Shown: positions 27,961-36,752, counted from the first letter of the stretch. The stretch: DNA of 64,000 bases from JBCBKP01 sp038521625 (GCA_038521625.1 JBCBKP010000007.1:1-64000); one strand, 5' to 3'. The notes: a model not told the origin generated them from the letters alone. Numbers and translations: made by a program.

Positions 27961-29568
27961 TCAACGTTCCGGCGGGCTGGACGACGCGGCTCGCCTGAGT
28001 GCCGCGAGCGACCGCTCGTGATCCTGCAGCGCGGATCGTTGGAGCTTGGAGTGATCTGGCGAGAGCGGCTCTGTGCCTTCCTCTCTGCGTCGCGCCTCCT
28101 CATCCCCGGCGGCGAGTTCATTCGATTGGTCGCCTCGGGTCCCGGATCCTCGATCGCCGCCTCGGGCGACGACCTCTCGCCAGTAGCGGACCTTCTGTTC
28201 TGCGATCGCCAACGAGCTCTGGCCTTGCGCGTTCTTGCGCATGGGATCCGCGCCCGCCCGGAGTAGGAGCTCCATGCAGGCGAGCTCCGGGCGGTCCGCG
28301 GCGAGCATCAGTGGCGTCTCGCCTCGATCGTTCGCGAGGTCGGGATGGGCGCCGAGCGCGAGCAGCGTCTCGACGGCCGTCGCGTTGCCCCAATCGCCTG
28401 CGACGGCCACATGCATCGGGGTTGATCCCGCCGCGTTCCGCGCGTCGATCTCTGATCCGGCCGCGGCCAGCGACCGGATGATTCGCTCGCACGCGGCGTT
28501 GAGATCATTGTCCGAGTACTCGCCCTGCCAGCAGATCGAATGCAATGCGGTCCCGCCCTCCCGATCCCGCGCGCGCACATCTGCGCCAACGGAGATCAGA
28601 AAGCCCACGACGTCTGCTTGATGTCGAAAGGCCGCCGACGCGAGGCGAGTCTTGTCGAAGTGATCTCGACGTTCGATATCGACGCCGCGTTCGATCAAGA
28701 ATCGGCCGATCTCGAACGCCTCGTGCGGGGAGCTGTCGCCCTCGGTTGACGCATGGAACGCCTGATCGAACGCGTCGCTGCCGTGTCGATCCGTCGCGTG
28801 CAGGTCCACGCCCGCTTTGAGGAGTGTGCGCGCTGCATCGACCGAGCCGGCTTGCATCAGCGCCGTCCCGCCGCTGTCGTCGAGCGTGCGAGGGTCGGCG
28901 CCGGCTTCGAGGAGGAGACGCACGGTCTCGGCAGAACCGGATCCGGCGGCGCAGAAGAGGGGGATCCTGGACGATGCGGCTCCCCCGGCGTCCATCGGCT
29001 CGAGATAGGTCGTGTGGAGCTTCGTCGTCAGGCGAGAGGCGGCACACCCGTCTGGGATGATGGGATCGAAGGAAACTTCGCGCTCGAGCAGCAGGCGGAC
29101 ACGCTCCGGATCTCCGACGGTGCACGCCTCGACCATGAGCGACTGGCCGATGAAGTTGCACTCGTGCGGATCGAGGCCGAGGTCGAGCAGGTACCGCAGC
29201 CGCTCGGCATGGTCCTCGACCGAGTCTCGGCTTCGAGGCTCCCATATCGCGCCGCCTCCGGCCGCGTACCACGCGGCGCTGTCCCGGCCTTCCGAGACCG
29301 CCCGCCAGTCGGCGCCGTGCTCGACCAGCCATCGCAGCGTCTCCACGCTGGCGCCGTCCACGGAGCGAGCGGCGAACATCAGCGGGGTCAGCTGTCGCAG
29401 GTGCGGGCCGTGGTCGAACTCGAGATCGGCTCGCTCGTCGATGCTCGCACCGGCGTCGACCAGGGCGGCGAGCTCGTCCGTCCGCCCGAGGCGTGCCGCC
29501 CGGTGGATCGCCGGCTCCTCCGGACGCGCGCGGTCCTGGTTGCTGGTGTCGCCTGTCTCGATGCTCAT
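27961..29568 (-). CDS. Cytoplasmic ankyrin-repeat protein
   Basis: A 535-residue protein without signal peptide or membrane segment. Ankyrin repeats run from about residue 17 to 455: AIHRAARLGRTDELAALVDAGA, TPLMFAARSVDGASVETLRWLVEHGAD, then PLFCAAGSGSAETVRLLLEAGADPR, TRLASAAFRHQADVVGFLISVGAD and TPLMLAADRPELACMELLLRAGADP. The C-terminal 80 residues are charged and disordered. The GGAGG lies directly against the ATG, an unusually short spacing. It is likely a protein-binding scaffold; no partner is suggested by neighbours. Confidence 0.88.
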   Translation of the reverse strand: MSIETGDTSNQDRARPEEPAIHRAARLGRTDELAALVDAGASIDERADLEFDHGPHLRQLTPLMFAARSVDGASVETLRWLVEHGADWRAVSEGRDSAAWYAAGGGAIWEPRSRDSVEDHAERLRYLLDLGLDPHECNFIGQSLMVEACTVGDPERVRLLLEREVSFDPIIPDGCAASRLTTKLHTTYLEPMDAGGAASSRIPLFCAAGSGSAETVRLLLEAGADPRTLDDSGGTALMQAGSVDAARTLLKAGVDLHATDRHGSDAFDQAFHASTEGDSSPHEAFEIGRFLIERGVDIERRDHFDKTRLASAAFRHQADVVGFLISVGADVRARDREGGTALHSICWQGEYSDNDLNAACERIIRSLAAAGSEIDARNAAGSTPMHVAVAGDWGNATAVETLLALGAHPDLANDRGETPLMLAADRPELACMELLLRAGADPMRKNAQGQSSLAIAEQKVRYWREVVARGGDRGSGTRGDQSNELAAGDEEARRREEGTEPLSPDHSKLQRSALQDHERSLAALRRAASSSPPER

Positions 29569-29606
29569 CCTCCGACTTCGTGGGTGCGGAGATCCTACAA
29601 CCCCGC

Positions 29607-30881
29607 GTGCCGGCTCCTGCGCCCGAGATCCTGATCGACCCGCCGGCCCGCGAGTGGGCGGGGCTGCTCTCGGGCGACCCGGGCCCGCGGATCCTGTCCG
29701 GCCATCAGCCCGGCCTCTGGCACGCCGGCATCGCGGCCAAGCGGATCGCGTTGTGCGCCGCGTGCCGCGCGCTCGGCGGCGGGGCGACCTGGCTGGTGGT
29801 GGATCACGACGACGTCGATCCGTTCACCGTCCGCTACCCGGAGACGACCGAGGGCGGCTGGATCGCGGCGACGGCGCGGCTCGATGTCGATCGTCTGGTC
29901 CCGCCCGGCACGCCGGCGGCGTCCCGCCCGCGGGCCGAGCGCCCGCCCGAGGTCCCGCCCGGGTTCGGACGAGCGGTCGAGGCGCTGGACAACGGGGCGG
30001 CGACGGCGGCGCTCCAGGCGGCGACGGCGACCGAGTCGCTGCTGCGGGTCGATCTCGGCCTGACGGGCGCGGCGCTCCGCACGACGACCGACTTCGCCAG
30101 GCTCTCGGAGTTCGTCGCGCTGGTCGAGATGATCCGGGCCGATCCGGATCGCTGTGTCGCGACGTACAACGAATCGCTGGGCGTGGCGCCGGGGGCGCAC
30201 ATCCGGCCGCTGACGGTCCGGGCGAACCGCTGCGAGCTGCCGCTCTGGCGGCTGCGGCCGGGCGAGCCGCGGACGCCGGTGTATTCGATGCAGCTCGCGG
30301 AGATCCCGACCGAGCAGCTGGCGCCCAAGGCCGTGCTGCAGGACCTGTTCGTCCGCCGGCACCTGGCCGACGTGTTCATTCATGGCACGGGCGGCATGGG
30401 GTACGCGAAGGTCGCGGACCGCTGGGCGCAGGCGTGGCTCGCTGAGAGCCTCGCGCCGGCGGTGTGTGTCAGCGCGACGCTTCGTCTGGACCTTGGCGTG
30501 CCGGACGTGACCGAGCGTCAGGTCGCCGATGCGCACTGGCGGGCGCACCACGCGAAGCACGACCCCTCGATGCTCGGCGACCCGTGCGCCGCGACGGAGA
30601 AGAACACGCTGCTGCATCGCATCGAGAAGGCCAAGGCGGCGGGCGAGGACCCGGCGCCGCACTTCCAGGAACTGCACGAGCTTCTCGACGGCGTGCGCCG
30701 GGAGCATCCCGACCGGCTCGCGCACCTGGGGCGCCAGCCGGAGCGTCTCGAGGCGCTCCTGAGCGACGCCGAGATCGCCCGCGACCGCACATGGCCGTTC
30801 GTTCTGCATGACCCGAGCGAGATGCGGGCGCTGCACGACGAGATCGAGGCGAGATTCGCGGCGGTGGGGGGTGCGTCGTGA
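29607..30881 (+). CDS. BshC-like protein (putative bacillithiol-type cysteine-adding enzyme)
   Basis: About 424 residues, soluble. Near the N-terminus ILSGHQPGLWHAGIAAKRIA followed by WLVVDHDDVDPF closely parallels the TGQQ-GLF-GP-Y-K-A and FWLASEDHD signature of BshC, the last enzyme of bacillithiol synthesis. It is shorter than BshC (about 540) and the rest (VFIHGTGGMGYAKVADRW, then a Cys/His/Glu-rich C-terminal region) is less similar, so a different thiol or ligand is possible. The start is a GTG at 29607, or a GTG at 29580; neither has a good ribosome site. Its stop overlaps the start of the lipoprotein gene (GTGA). Confidence 0.6.
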   Translation: MPAPAPEILIDPPAREWAGLLSGDPGPRILSGHQPGLWHAGIAAKRIALCAACRALGGGATWLVVDHDDVDPFTVRYPETTEGGWIAATARLDVDRLVPPGTPAASRPRAERPPEVPPGFGRAVEALDNGAATAALQAATATESLLRVDLGLTGAALRTTTDFARLSEFVALVEMIRADPDRCVATYNESLGVAPGAHIRPLTVRANRCELPLWRLRPGEPRTPVYSMQLAEIPTEQLAPKAVLQDLFVRRHLADVFIHGTGGMGYAKVADRWAQAWLAESLAPAVCVSATLRLDLGVPDVTERQVADAHWRAHHAKHDPSMLGDPCAATEKNTLLHRIEKAKAAGEDPAPHFQELHELLDGVRREHPDRLAHLGRQPERLEALLSDAEIARDRTWPFVLHDPSEMRALHDEIEARFAAVGGAS

Positions 30882-31807
30882 TTCGGATGGTGCTTCTCCT
30901 GGCTGCGCTGGTTCTCGGCGCGTGCAGCAAGAATGCCCAGCCGGCGCCGCAGGCCGGGGCTGGTGCTGGGGGCGGGGGCGGGGGCGAACTTCGGATCGTG
31001 GCGCTCAGCCCGGCGATCGCGATCATGCTCCGCGACCTCGGCCTGGAAGAGAACATTGTCGGCAAGCATGACTACGACCTGATCCTGGGCGAGCAGATCC
31101 CGGCGGTCGGGCACCAGTCGGCGATCGACTATGAGGCGCTGCTGCGCACCGAGCCGACGCACGTTCTGATCCAGTGGGGCCGGCGGGAGCTGCCCGGGCG
31201 TCTGACCGAGCTGGCCGCGGCGAACGGCTGGGCGGTGACCGATTACCCGCTGCTAACGCTGGACGACGTGGTCTCGGCGTACGACGACATGGCGGTCGAT
31301 CTGCGTGATCTCGGGCCGCGCTCGCCCATGACCAAGCGCGGCTTCATCCCGGAGATCGATCCGAGCGCGATCGACCTCGACCTGCCGAGCGCCGCCTTCG
31401 CCGAGGCGCTGCGTCCGAGCGATTCTGACCTCGGCTCGATCGGCCCGGTGCTGCTGCTCGCGGGCGTCGAGCCGCCGGGCGTGCTCGGGCCGGGCTCGGC
31501 GCACCACGACATCCTGCTGCGGCTGGGTGCCCGGCCGGCGGTCGTCGAGGGCAACCCGTGGATCGAGCTCGACGTCGAGGACATCTACCGGCTGGGGCCG
31601 TCGGCGATCGTGCTGATCGACAGCGACGCGCCGGAGGGCGCGACGGCCGGCGAGCGTCTGGGCGCGATCGCGGGGCTGCCGATCCCGGCGGTCGAGGACG
31701 GGCGTATGGCGCTGATCACCGACCCGCTCGCGCTGACGCCGAGCACGGCGCTGCTGGATGTCGCGGAAGAGCTGCGCGCGATCCTCGAGGCGTGGGCGGG
31801 GGAGTGA
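30878..31807 (+). CDS. BtuF/FepB-like substrate-binding lipoprotein
   Basis: A 309-residue lipoprotein (lipobox LVLGACSK) followed by a Gly/Ala linker and a class III substrate-binding fold: RIVALSPAIAIMLRDLGLEENIVGKHDYD and VGHQSAIDYEALLRTEPTHVLIQWG, the usual pattern of vitamin B12 or ferric-siderophore binding proteins. The C-terminal lobe has DIYRLGPSAIVLIDSD. The GTG start overlaps the preceding stop by 4 bp, indicating coupled translation with the BshC-like gene. No permease or ATPase gene adjoins it, so it either works with a transporter elsewhere or has another role. Confidence 0.85.
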   Translation: MIRMVLLLAALVLGACSKNAQPAPQAGAGAGGGGGGELRIVALSPAIAIMLRDLGLEENIVGKHDYDLILGEQIPAVGHQSAIDYEALLRTEPTHVLIQWGRRELPGRLTELAAANGWAVTDYPLLTLDDVVSAYDDMAVDLRDLGPRSPMTKRGFIPEIDPSAIDLDLPSAAFAEALRPSDSDLGSIGPVLLLAGVEPPGVLGPGSAHHDILLRLGARPAVVEGNPWIELDVEDIYRLGPSAIVLIDSDAPEGATAGERLGAIAGLPIPAVEDGRMALITDPLALTPSTALLDVAEELRAILEAWAGE

Positions 31808-31813
31808 CGCGGC

Positions 31814-32007
31814 TCAGGGCATCGAGAGCTGGAAGTTGTTGTTGATTCCCGTCGGTTGGGCCGGGAAGCCGAACGAGGCCGCGGGCTGAGTTCACTGAGA
31901 TCGGGACCTGTATCCGACACGGACCCCGCCGGCGGCGTGAGCGGGCCGAGCTAGTCGAGCGCGTGCGATGCGGACAGTACAAGAGCGAGCGACGTGATGC
32001 GGATCAT
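31814..32007 (-). pseudogene. Decayed fifth copy of the beta-helix exoprotein family
   Basis: The minus strand has a good ribosome site (GAGGAG, 32015-32020), an ATG at 32007 and the start of a signal peptide (MIRITSLALVLSASHALD), then an in-frame TAG at 31951-31953. Reading on past it gives LGPLTPPAGSVSDTG, the family's N-terminal signature. After a further frame change the sequence reads FGFPAQPTGINNNFQLSMP before a stop at about 31814, like a family C-terminus. The whole beta-helix is missing, so this is an internally deleted, frameshifted relic. Confidence 0.7.
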
Positions 32008-32029
32008 GTAGTTTCTCCTCAGCTCTGAC

Positions 32030-33214
32030 CTAGTAGACGATGTTGGCGTAGGGGTCGGTCGTTCCGATACCGATCGAACCCGACGTGGTGGTCCCGTCGA
32101 TCGCGGCGGTTGTCGCGGCAGGGGTGACGATGGGTCCGACGAAGTTGCCCGCGGGGAGCTCGAAGGCCTTGATGTTCCCCGACAGGGCGTTGCCGATGAA
32201 GATGCTGCCGCCGAAGCTGGATGTCCCGAGGATGCCGGTGGCGTTCCCGCTCAGCTGGTTGCCCTGGATGCGCGAGTCGCTGCTGAAAACGCGGATCCCG
32301 ATGGCCGGGTTGACGGATCCTGTTCCGGTCACGATGTTGTTCTCCGCGAGGCAGTCGCCCGCGACGTTGATTCCGGCGGTCCCGGCCCGCGAGACGGAGT
32401 TGCCGGTGGCGGTGCCGAAGCTGCTGAGATCGATGCCGTAGGTCCCGGAGTCGAAGATGTTGCACCCGCGGACGATGCACGAGCTGGCGGCATCAACTCC
32501 GTGGACGCCGTCTTCGCGTGAAACGCAGTCGATGACGGACGAACCTGTACCCGCCGAGATGCCGTCGTCCACGTTCTGTTGGGTCGTGCAGCCCCGGGCG
32601 ATCGAGCCAAGGCCGGTGCGGATGCCCGACCCCATGTTCCGCTCGGACTGGCAATCAACGATCGAGGAGGCGCGACCCATGTTGAAGCCGTCCTCGACAT
32701 TGCGCAGCGCGGCGCAGCGGTAGATGAAGGCTGCATCTCCGAGCTGGAAGCCGTTGGCGACGTTATCGCTCGCGATGAGGTCGATGAGCCGGACCCCGGT
32801 GGAGTTGGTCGCGCGGATGCCCTGGTTGCCCCATCCGCTGACGGAGCCGTTGCGGATGGTGGACGAATCCGCTCGATTGAGGAAGATGCCCGAGGTGGAC
32901 CCCGGGAGGCCGCGGACGGCGAAGCCGTTGAGATCAATGGTGACATTCGGGACGTTCACGCGGATACCGAATCCGCCTGAGACTCCGGAGACGTCACCGG
33001 TGAGGTAGTAGGACCCCGGCTGGTTGATCTCGAAGAGGGCCGAGCCGCCGCTCGGCGTGTTCTGCTGGTTGATCGCGATGCGCGATTCGGCCTGGTCGGC
33101 GACCTGCTGGAGGGTGAGCCCGGTGGGGGCCACAGCGCCGGCGGGCGGCGTGAGCGGGCCGGCAAGGGCCGGGGATGCGATGAGAGCGGCGGCCGGGATT
33201 CGTTTGATGAACAT
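32030..33214 (-). CDS. Secreted right-handed beta-helix protein (copy 1)
   Basis: A 394-residue exoprotein with AAAGGAGAT upstream of its ATG. Signal peptide MFIKRIPAAALIASPALA, then the family signature GPLTPPAGAVAPTG, INQQNTPSGG and INQPGSYYLTGDVSGVSG. From about residue 80 it is a parallel beta-helix of about 23-residue coils (VTIDLNGFAVRGLPG; IRNGSVSGWGNQGIRATNS; IYRCAALRNVEDGFNMG). It ends GIGTTDPYANIVY. No catalytic residues of polysaccharide lyases can be picked out. First intact gene upstream of the decayed copy, the same strand as the others. Probably surface or extracellular; ligand unknown. Confidence 0.85.
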   Translation of the reverse strand: MFIKRIPAAALIASPALAGPLTPPAGAVAPTGLTLQQVADQAESRIAINQQNTPSGGSALFEINQPGSYYLTGDVSGVSGGFGIRVNVPNVTIDLNGFAVRGLPGSTSGIFLNRADSSTIRNGSVSGWGNQGIRATNSTGVRLIDLIASDNVANGFQLGDAAFIYRCAALRNVEDGFNMGRASSIVDCQSERNMGSGIRTGLGSIARGCTTQQNVDDGISAGTGSSVIDCVSREDGVHGVDAASSCIVRGCNIFDSGTYGIDLSSFGTATGNSVSRAGTAGINVAGDCLAENNIVTGTGSVNPAIGIRVFSSDSRIQGNQLSGNATGILGTSSFGGSIFIGNALSGNIKAFELPAGNFVGPIVTPAATTAAIDGTTTSGSIGIGTTDPYANIVY

Positions 33215-33283
33215 GGATCGATCTCCTTTCTCTTCACCGCGAGAACCGCGGTCATGGCTGTCGGTTATTGACCCCAAAACTCC

Positions 33284-33298
33284 CGTTTGGAGCAAACG
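33284..33298. repeat. Small hairpin in the leader of beta-helix copy 1
   Basis: CGTTTG-GAG-CAAACG is a 6-bp perfect hairpin about 70 bp upstream of the copy 1 start, between it and the stop of copy 2. It may be a remnant terminator for copy 2 or a leader element; there is no T run. Confidence 0.3.
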
Positions 33299-33360
33299 CA
33301 TGAGGCACAAATGAGGACAGCCTCTTCCGTAAATCACCGCAGCGGCAGAAGTCCGAACTG

Positions 33361-34539
33361 CTAGAAGATGATGTTCCCCCAGGGGTCGATCGTCCCGAAG
33401 CCGGAGTTGGCGGTGGAGTTTCCGGTGAAGCCCTGCGTGAGGGGCGGGGTGATGGTGGTGCCGATGACATGGGATCCGCTCGAGAGCTCGAACGCGTTGG
33501 TGTGCGCGCGGAACGCGTTACCGATGATTATGTTGCCGGTGTTGGAGGCTCCGGTCGCCCGGATGCCGACGTTGTTAAAGACGAGCTGGTTGCCCTCCAC
33601 GAGGTTGTCGCCCGATGAGAGGAGGATCGCCGGGGTGCTGTTCGCGCCATCGACGCGGTTCTCGGTGAGGTGATTGTCGCGGATGGTGCACCCGCTCTGG
33701 ACCCTGATGCCGGCGGTGTCGTTCCCCACGATCTTGCAGTTCTGGACCAGCGAGTCAGTGAACAGGAAGACCCCGGTGCCGGCGTTGTCCGTCGCGGACG
33801 AGTCGACGATGGTGGAACGGCTTGAGAGCTGGAACCCATCAAGCGTGTTGCCGCGTGCCGAGCACGACTTGATGAGCGAGTTGAACGATACGTTGAAACC
33901 GGTCGCGTTTCCTTCCGCGATGCACCCCGAGATGATCGAGTTTCGGCCTGCCTCGATTCCGCCGTCTGTGTTATCTCGCGCGACGCAGTTGGAGACGCGG
34001 CTGCGATTCAGCGGACTGATCCCGACGAGGTTGGAGTCGGTCGTGCAGCGGGTGATGATCGAGTTGTCGCCGGCGGTGAGGCCGAAGTTCGTATTGTTTG
34101 ATGCAATGAGATCGGTGTACGTGCAATTCTTTCCGTTATTGAAGACGCCGCTGCCCCCCCAGTCTGTGATCCGGCCGTTCTTGAGGTTCAGCCCGTCCGC
34201 ACTCGCCGTGACGATGCCGTCTCCCGCGGCGGGCATGCCGCGGACTGTAAAGCCGTTGAGGTCGATGGTCACGTCGTTCGCGGTGATCCGGATGCCGTTC
34301 TTTCCGGATTCGCCGGTGATGTCGCCCGTGAGGTAGTACGAGCCGGGTTGTGAGATGATGAACGTGTTGTTCGCGTCGCCGGGCGTATTCTGGGCGTTGA
34401 TGATCGCCCGGGGCTCGATCTGATCGGTGGTCTTGCCGGTCGATGTCACGGCGCCGGCGGGCGGCGTGATCGGGCCGGCGAGGAGCGGGGTGGTCGTGGC
34501 CGTGAGTGCAAGGACGGCGATGATTCGTGCGTTGTGCAT
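33361..34539 (-). CDS. Secreted right-handed beta-helix protein (copy 2)
   Basis: A 392-residue paralogue of copies 1 and 3. AAAGGAC precedes the ATG of MHNARIIAVLALTATTTPLL, a signal peptide. The signature is GPITPPAGAVTSTGKTTDQI, INAQNTPGDANNTF and ISQPGSYYLTGDITGESG. Beta-helix coils run from about residue 80 (VTIDLNGFTVRGMPAAGDGI; LKNGRITDWGGSGVF; IVDSSATDNAGTGVFL) and it ends GFGTIDPWGNIIF. Asn-rich turns every 22-24 residues suggest an asparagine ladder. It has the highest identity with copy 3, so the pair probably arose by tandem duplication. Slightly lower GC than housekeeping genes nearby. Confidence 0.87.
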   Translation of the reverse strand: MHNARIIAVLALTATTTPLLAGPITPPAGAVTSTGKTTDQIEPRAIINAQNTPGDANNTFIISQPGSYYLTGDITGESGKNGIRITANDVTIDLNGFTVRGMPAAGDGIVTASADGLNLKNGRITDWGGSGVFNNGKNCTYTDLIASNNTNFGLTAGDNSIITRCTTDSNLVGISPLNRSRVSNCVARDNTDGGIEAGRNSIISGCIAEGNATGFNVSFNSLIKSCSARGNTLDGFQLSSRSTIVDSSATDNAGTGVFLFTDSLVQNCKIVGNDTAGIRVQSGCTIRDNHLTENRVDGANSTPAILLSSGDNLVEGNQLVFNNVGIRATGASNTGNIIIGNAFRAHTNAFELSSGSHVIGTTITPPLTQGFTGNSTANSGFGTIDPWGNIIF

Positions 34540-34564
34540 TGCTTGTGTCCTTTGAATGGTGGTG

Positions 34565-35740
34565 TCAATAGATGAGGTTTGCCATCGGGTCGGTTGTGCC
34601 GACGCCGGAGGAGGCGGCGGTGTTGCCGGTGAATGATGGGATCTGGGTCGCGCTAACGATCGTGCCGACCGTGTTGGTCGTGTTGATGAGATCGAACGCG
34701 GCAATGTGCGTCCGAAACGTGTTCGAGATGATGAGGTTGAACGAGTCGGTCGCACGGATGCCGACGTCGTTGTCGAGGAGGCGGTTACCCTCGACGCGGT
34801 TGCTCTGGCCGATGAGTTGAATCCCCGCCGTGACCGGCGTGCCGGGCGCCGCCGAGTTCTTGTTTCGGTAAATGATGTTGTTCAGGATCGAGCAGTCGAA
34901 GCCGGCGCGGATGCCCGCGGCGTCGTTGCCCGAGATATTGCACCGCTCAACAACCGAATCGCTGGAGAGTCCGATGCCGAACCTGCCGTTGTTCCTCGCG
35001 ACCGAGTCCACGATCGTCGAGTCCGAGGAGAGCTCAAACCCATCGCCCTGGTTGTCGCTCGCGACGCAGTCCTCGGCGATGCTCCCGAGGGCCAAGTCGA
35101 ACCCGCGCCCGTTCTCCGTCGCGACGCACCCGGAAGCGATGGAGCCGTTACCCGCGTCGATCCCGTCGCCGGTATTGCCGTGGGCGATGAAATCCACGAT
35201 CCTTGCGCGGTTCGTGGCAGTGATGCCGTCGTCGCCGTTACCGATCGCCCTGCATCGGAGGACGATCGCGTCGGATCCCACAATGAAGCCCTCCAGGCCG
35301 TTGTTCTCAGCGCTGACGTCGGCGTAGGTACCGTTGGCGAGACTGGCGAAAACGCCCTCTTCCCCCCAGTTGCTGATTCGCCCGTTCTTGATGACGAGCC
35401 CGTCCGCGGCGACCGCGCGGATGCCGATTCCCGAGTTCGGGACGCCCCGGAGCGTGAACCCGTTGAGGTCGATCGTGACGCCTGGGGAAGTCACGCGGAT
35501 TCCATTCTTACTGGACTCGCCCGTAACGTCGCCCGTGAGGTAGTACGAGCCGGGCCGGGAGATGACGAACGTGTTGCCGGCGTCGCCCGGTGTGTTCTGG
35601 GCGTTGATGATCGTGCGGGGCTCGAGCTGGTCGGTGGTCTTTCCGGTCGAACTCACGGCGCCTGCCGGCGGGGTGAGCGGGCCGGCGAGGGCGGCCATCG
35701 CGGTACACGCGAGTGCGAGGGCTAAGGCTGCGCGGATCAT
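34565..35740 (-). CDS. Secreted right-handed beta-helix protein (copy 3)
   Basis: A 391-residue paralogue with AGGAGG upstream of MIRAALALALACTAMAALA (signal peptide). The signature continues GPLTPPAGAVSSTGKTTDQL, INAQNTPGDAGNTF, SRPGSYYLTGDVTGESSKNG. Coils include VTIDLNGFTLRGVPNSGIGI, IKNGRISNWGEEGVFASLAN, IVDSVARNNGRFGIGLSSD and SNRVEGNRLLDNDVGIRATD. It ends GVGTTDPMANLIY. Only 25 bp separate its stop from the start of copy 2, so the genes may share a transcript, each with its own strong ribosome site. No enzyme signature. Confidence 0.87.
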   Translation of the reverse strand: MIRAALALALACTAMAALAGPLTPPAGAVSSTGKTTDQLEPRTIINAQNTPGDAGNTFVISRPGSYYLTGDVTGESSKNGIRVTSPGVTIDLNGFTLRGVPNSGIGIRAVAADGLVIKNGRISNWGEEGVFASLANGTYADVSAENNGLEGFIVGSDAIVLRCRAIGNGDDGITATNRARIVDFIAHGNTGDGIDAGNGSIASGCVATENGRGFDLALGSIAEDCVASDNQGDGFELSSDSTIVDSVARNNGRFGIGLSSDSVVERCNISGNDAAGIRAGFDCSILNNIIYRNKNSAAPGTPVTAGIQLIGQSNRVEGNRLLDNDVGIRATDSFNLIISNTFRTHIAAFDLINTTNTVGTIVSATQIPSFTGNTAASSGVGTTDPMANLIY

Positions 35741-35789
35741 GGTTTTCCTCCTGATGAGCTTCGGACTCGGGAGTCCGTCTTGGACGGTG

Positions 35790-36752
35790 TTAGAACGAGT
35801 TGTTGAACTGGATCACGCTGCCGAGCCCGGCGCCGGCCATGCCTGTGCCGCCATAGAAAGAGCCGGTGATCATGCCGGCAGCGCCGTCGGCCCGGAACCC
35901 GACCGCGCCGGACGTCACTGAGCAGCCCTGCACGGCGCAGTTCGAGATCTCGATGCCGGTCGAGAACTGGAGCGGGGCCTGAACCCAGCAGTTCTCGACC
36001 TGCCCGCGCAACGCGCTGATGCCGATAACCCCGCCCTGCTGGCCCGCGTCGGCGTTCACCGCGCAGCCCGAGACCAAGCTATCGGTCGAGAGGATTCCGA
36101 AGAACCGAAAGGTCTGGCCGCTCAGCTCAACCCGGCAGTCCACCACCCTGGATTCCCGGACATTGATCCCGGAACTCGATGCCCGCACGCCGCACCGCTC
36201 GACCCGCCCCCTCAGGATGCGGATCCCGATCGAGGCGCCGTCAACTTCGAGATCTGTCGCCACGACTTGCGTGATTGATGTCTCGAAGATCTGCAGGTCC
36301 TCCTCGTTGTTCCCGATCTCGACTTCTCGTTGCCGCTCGAGGCCGGTCCTACAGCCGGAGATCCGGCCGTTTGAGACACGCAGGCCGTAGAAAGAGACGA
36401 TTCCCGGTGTGTCCCCGATCGCCGGGCTGATTCCCGCCTCGGCGGTGCCATCGCCGCGGATCGTGAATCCGTTGAGATCGATCGAGACCTCGTTCGCGGC
36501 GATATCGACGCCCACCTGACCGGCGGGCACGACGACGTCCGCGGTGAGGACGTAGCTCCCCGGCTGTGTGATCTTGAAGACCGAATCGGCGTCGCCGGGC
36601 GTGTTCACCGCGCTCAGAACCGTCCGAGGCTCGAGCTCGGGCGTATCGGCGACGGGCCCCGCGGGCGGGTTCAGCGGGCCCAGCTGGGCCAGGGCGGGTC
36701 CGCACGCGCAGGCGAGCGAGACGGCGGCGGTCGAGAGCATCGAGCGGGTCAT
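35790..36752 (-). CDS. Secreted right-handed beta-helix protein (copy 4, divergent)
   Basis: A 320-residue, more divergent member with AAGGAGGA before its ATG. Signal peptide MTRSMLSTAAVSLACACGPALAQ, then LGPLNPPAGPVADTPELEPR, SAVNTPGDADSVFKITQPGSYVLTAD, and VSIDLNGFTIRGDG. The helix is shorter and carries several cysteines spaced on successive coils (ISGCRTGL, VERCGVRA, VVDCRVEL, VSGCAVNA, VENCWVQA, VQGCSVTS), which would stack as a cysteine ladder. The end, GLGSVIQFNNSF, keeps the aromatic last residue. Being first on the strand, it may carry the promoter for the array. Confidence 0.85.
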   Translation of the reverse strand: MTRSMLSTAAVSLACACGPALAQLGPLNPPAGPVADTPELEPRTVLSAVNTPGDADSVFKITQPGSYVLTADVVVPAGQVGVDIAANEVSIDLNGFTIRGDGTAEAGISPAIGDTPGIVSFYGLRVSNGRISGCRTGLERQREVEIGNNEEDLQIFETSITQVVATDLEVDGASIGIRILRGRVERCGVRASSSGINVRESRVVDCRVELSGQTFRFFGILSTDSLVSGCAVNADAGQQGGVIGISALRGQVENCWVQAPLQFSTGIEISNCAVQGCSVTSGAVGFRADGAAGMITGSFYGGTGMAGAGLGSVIQFNNSF

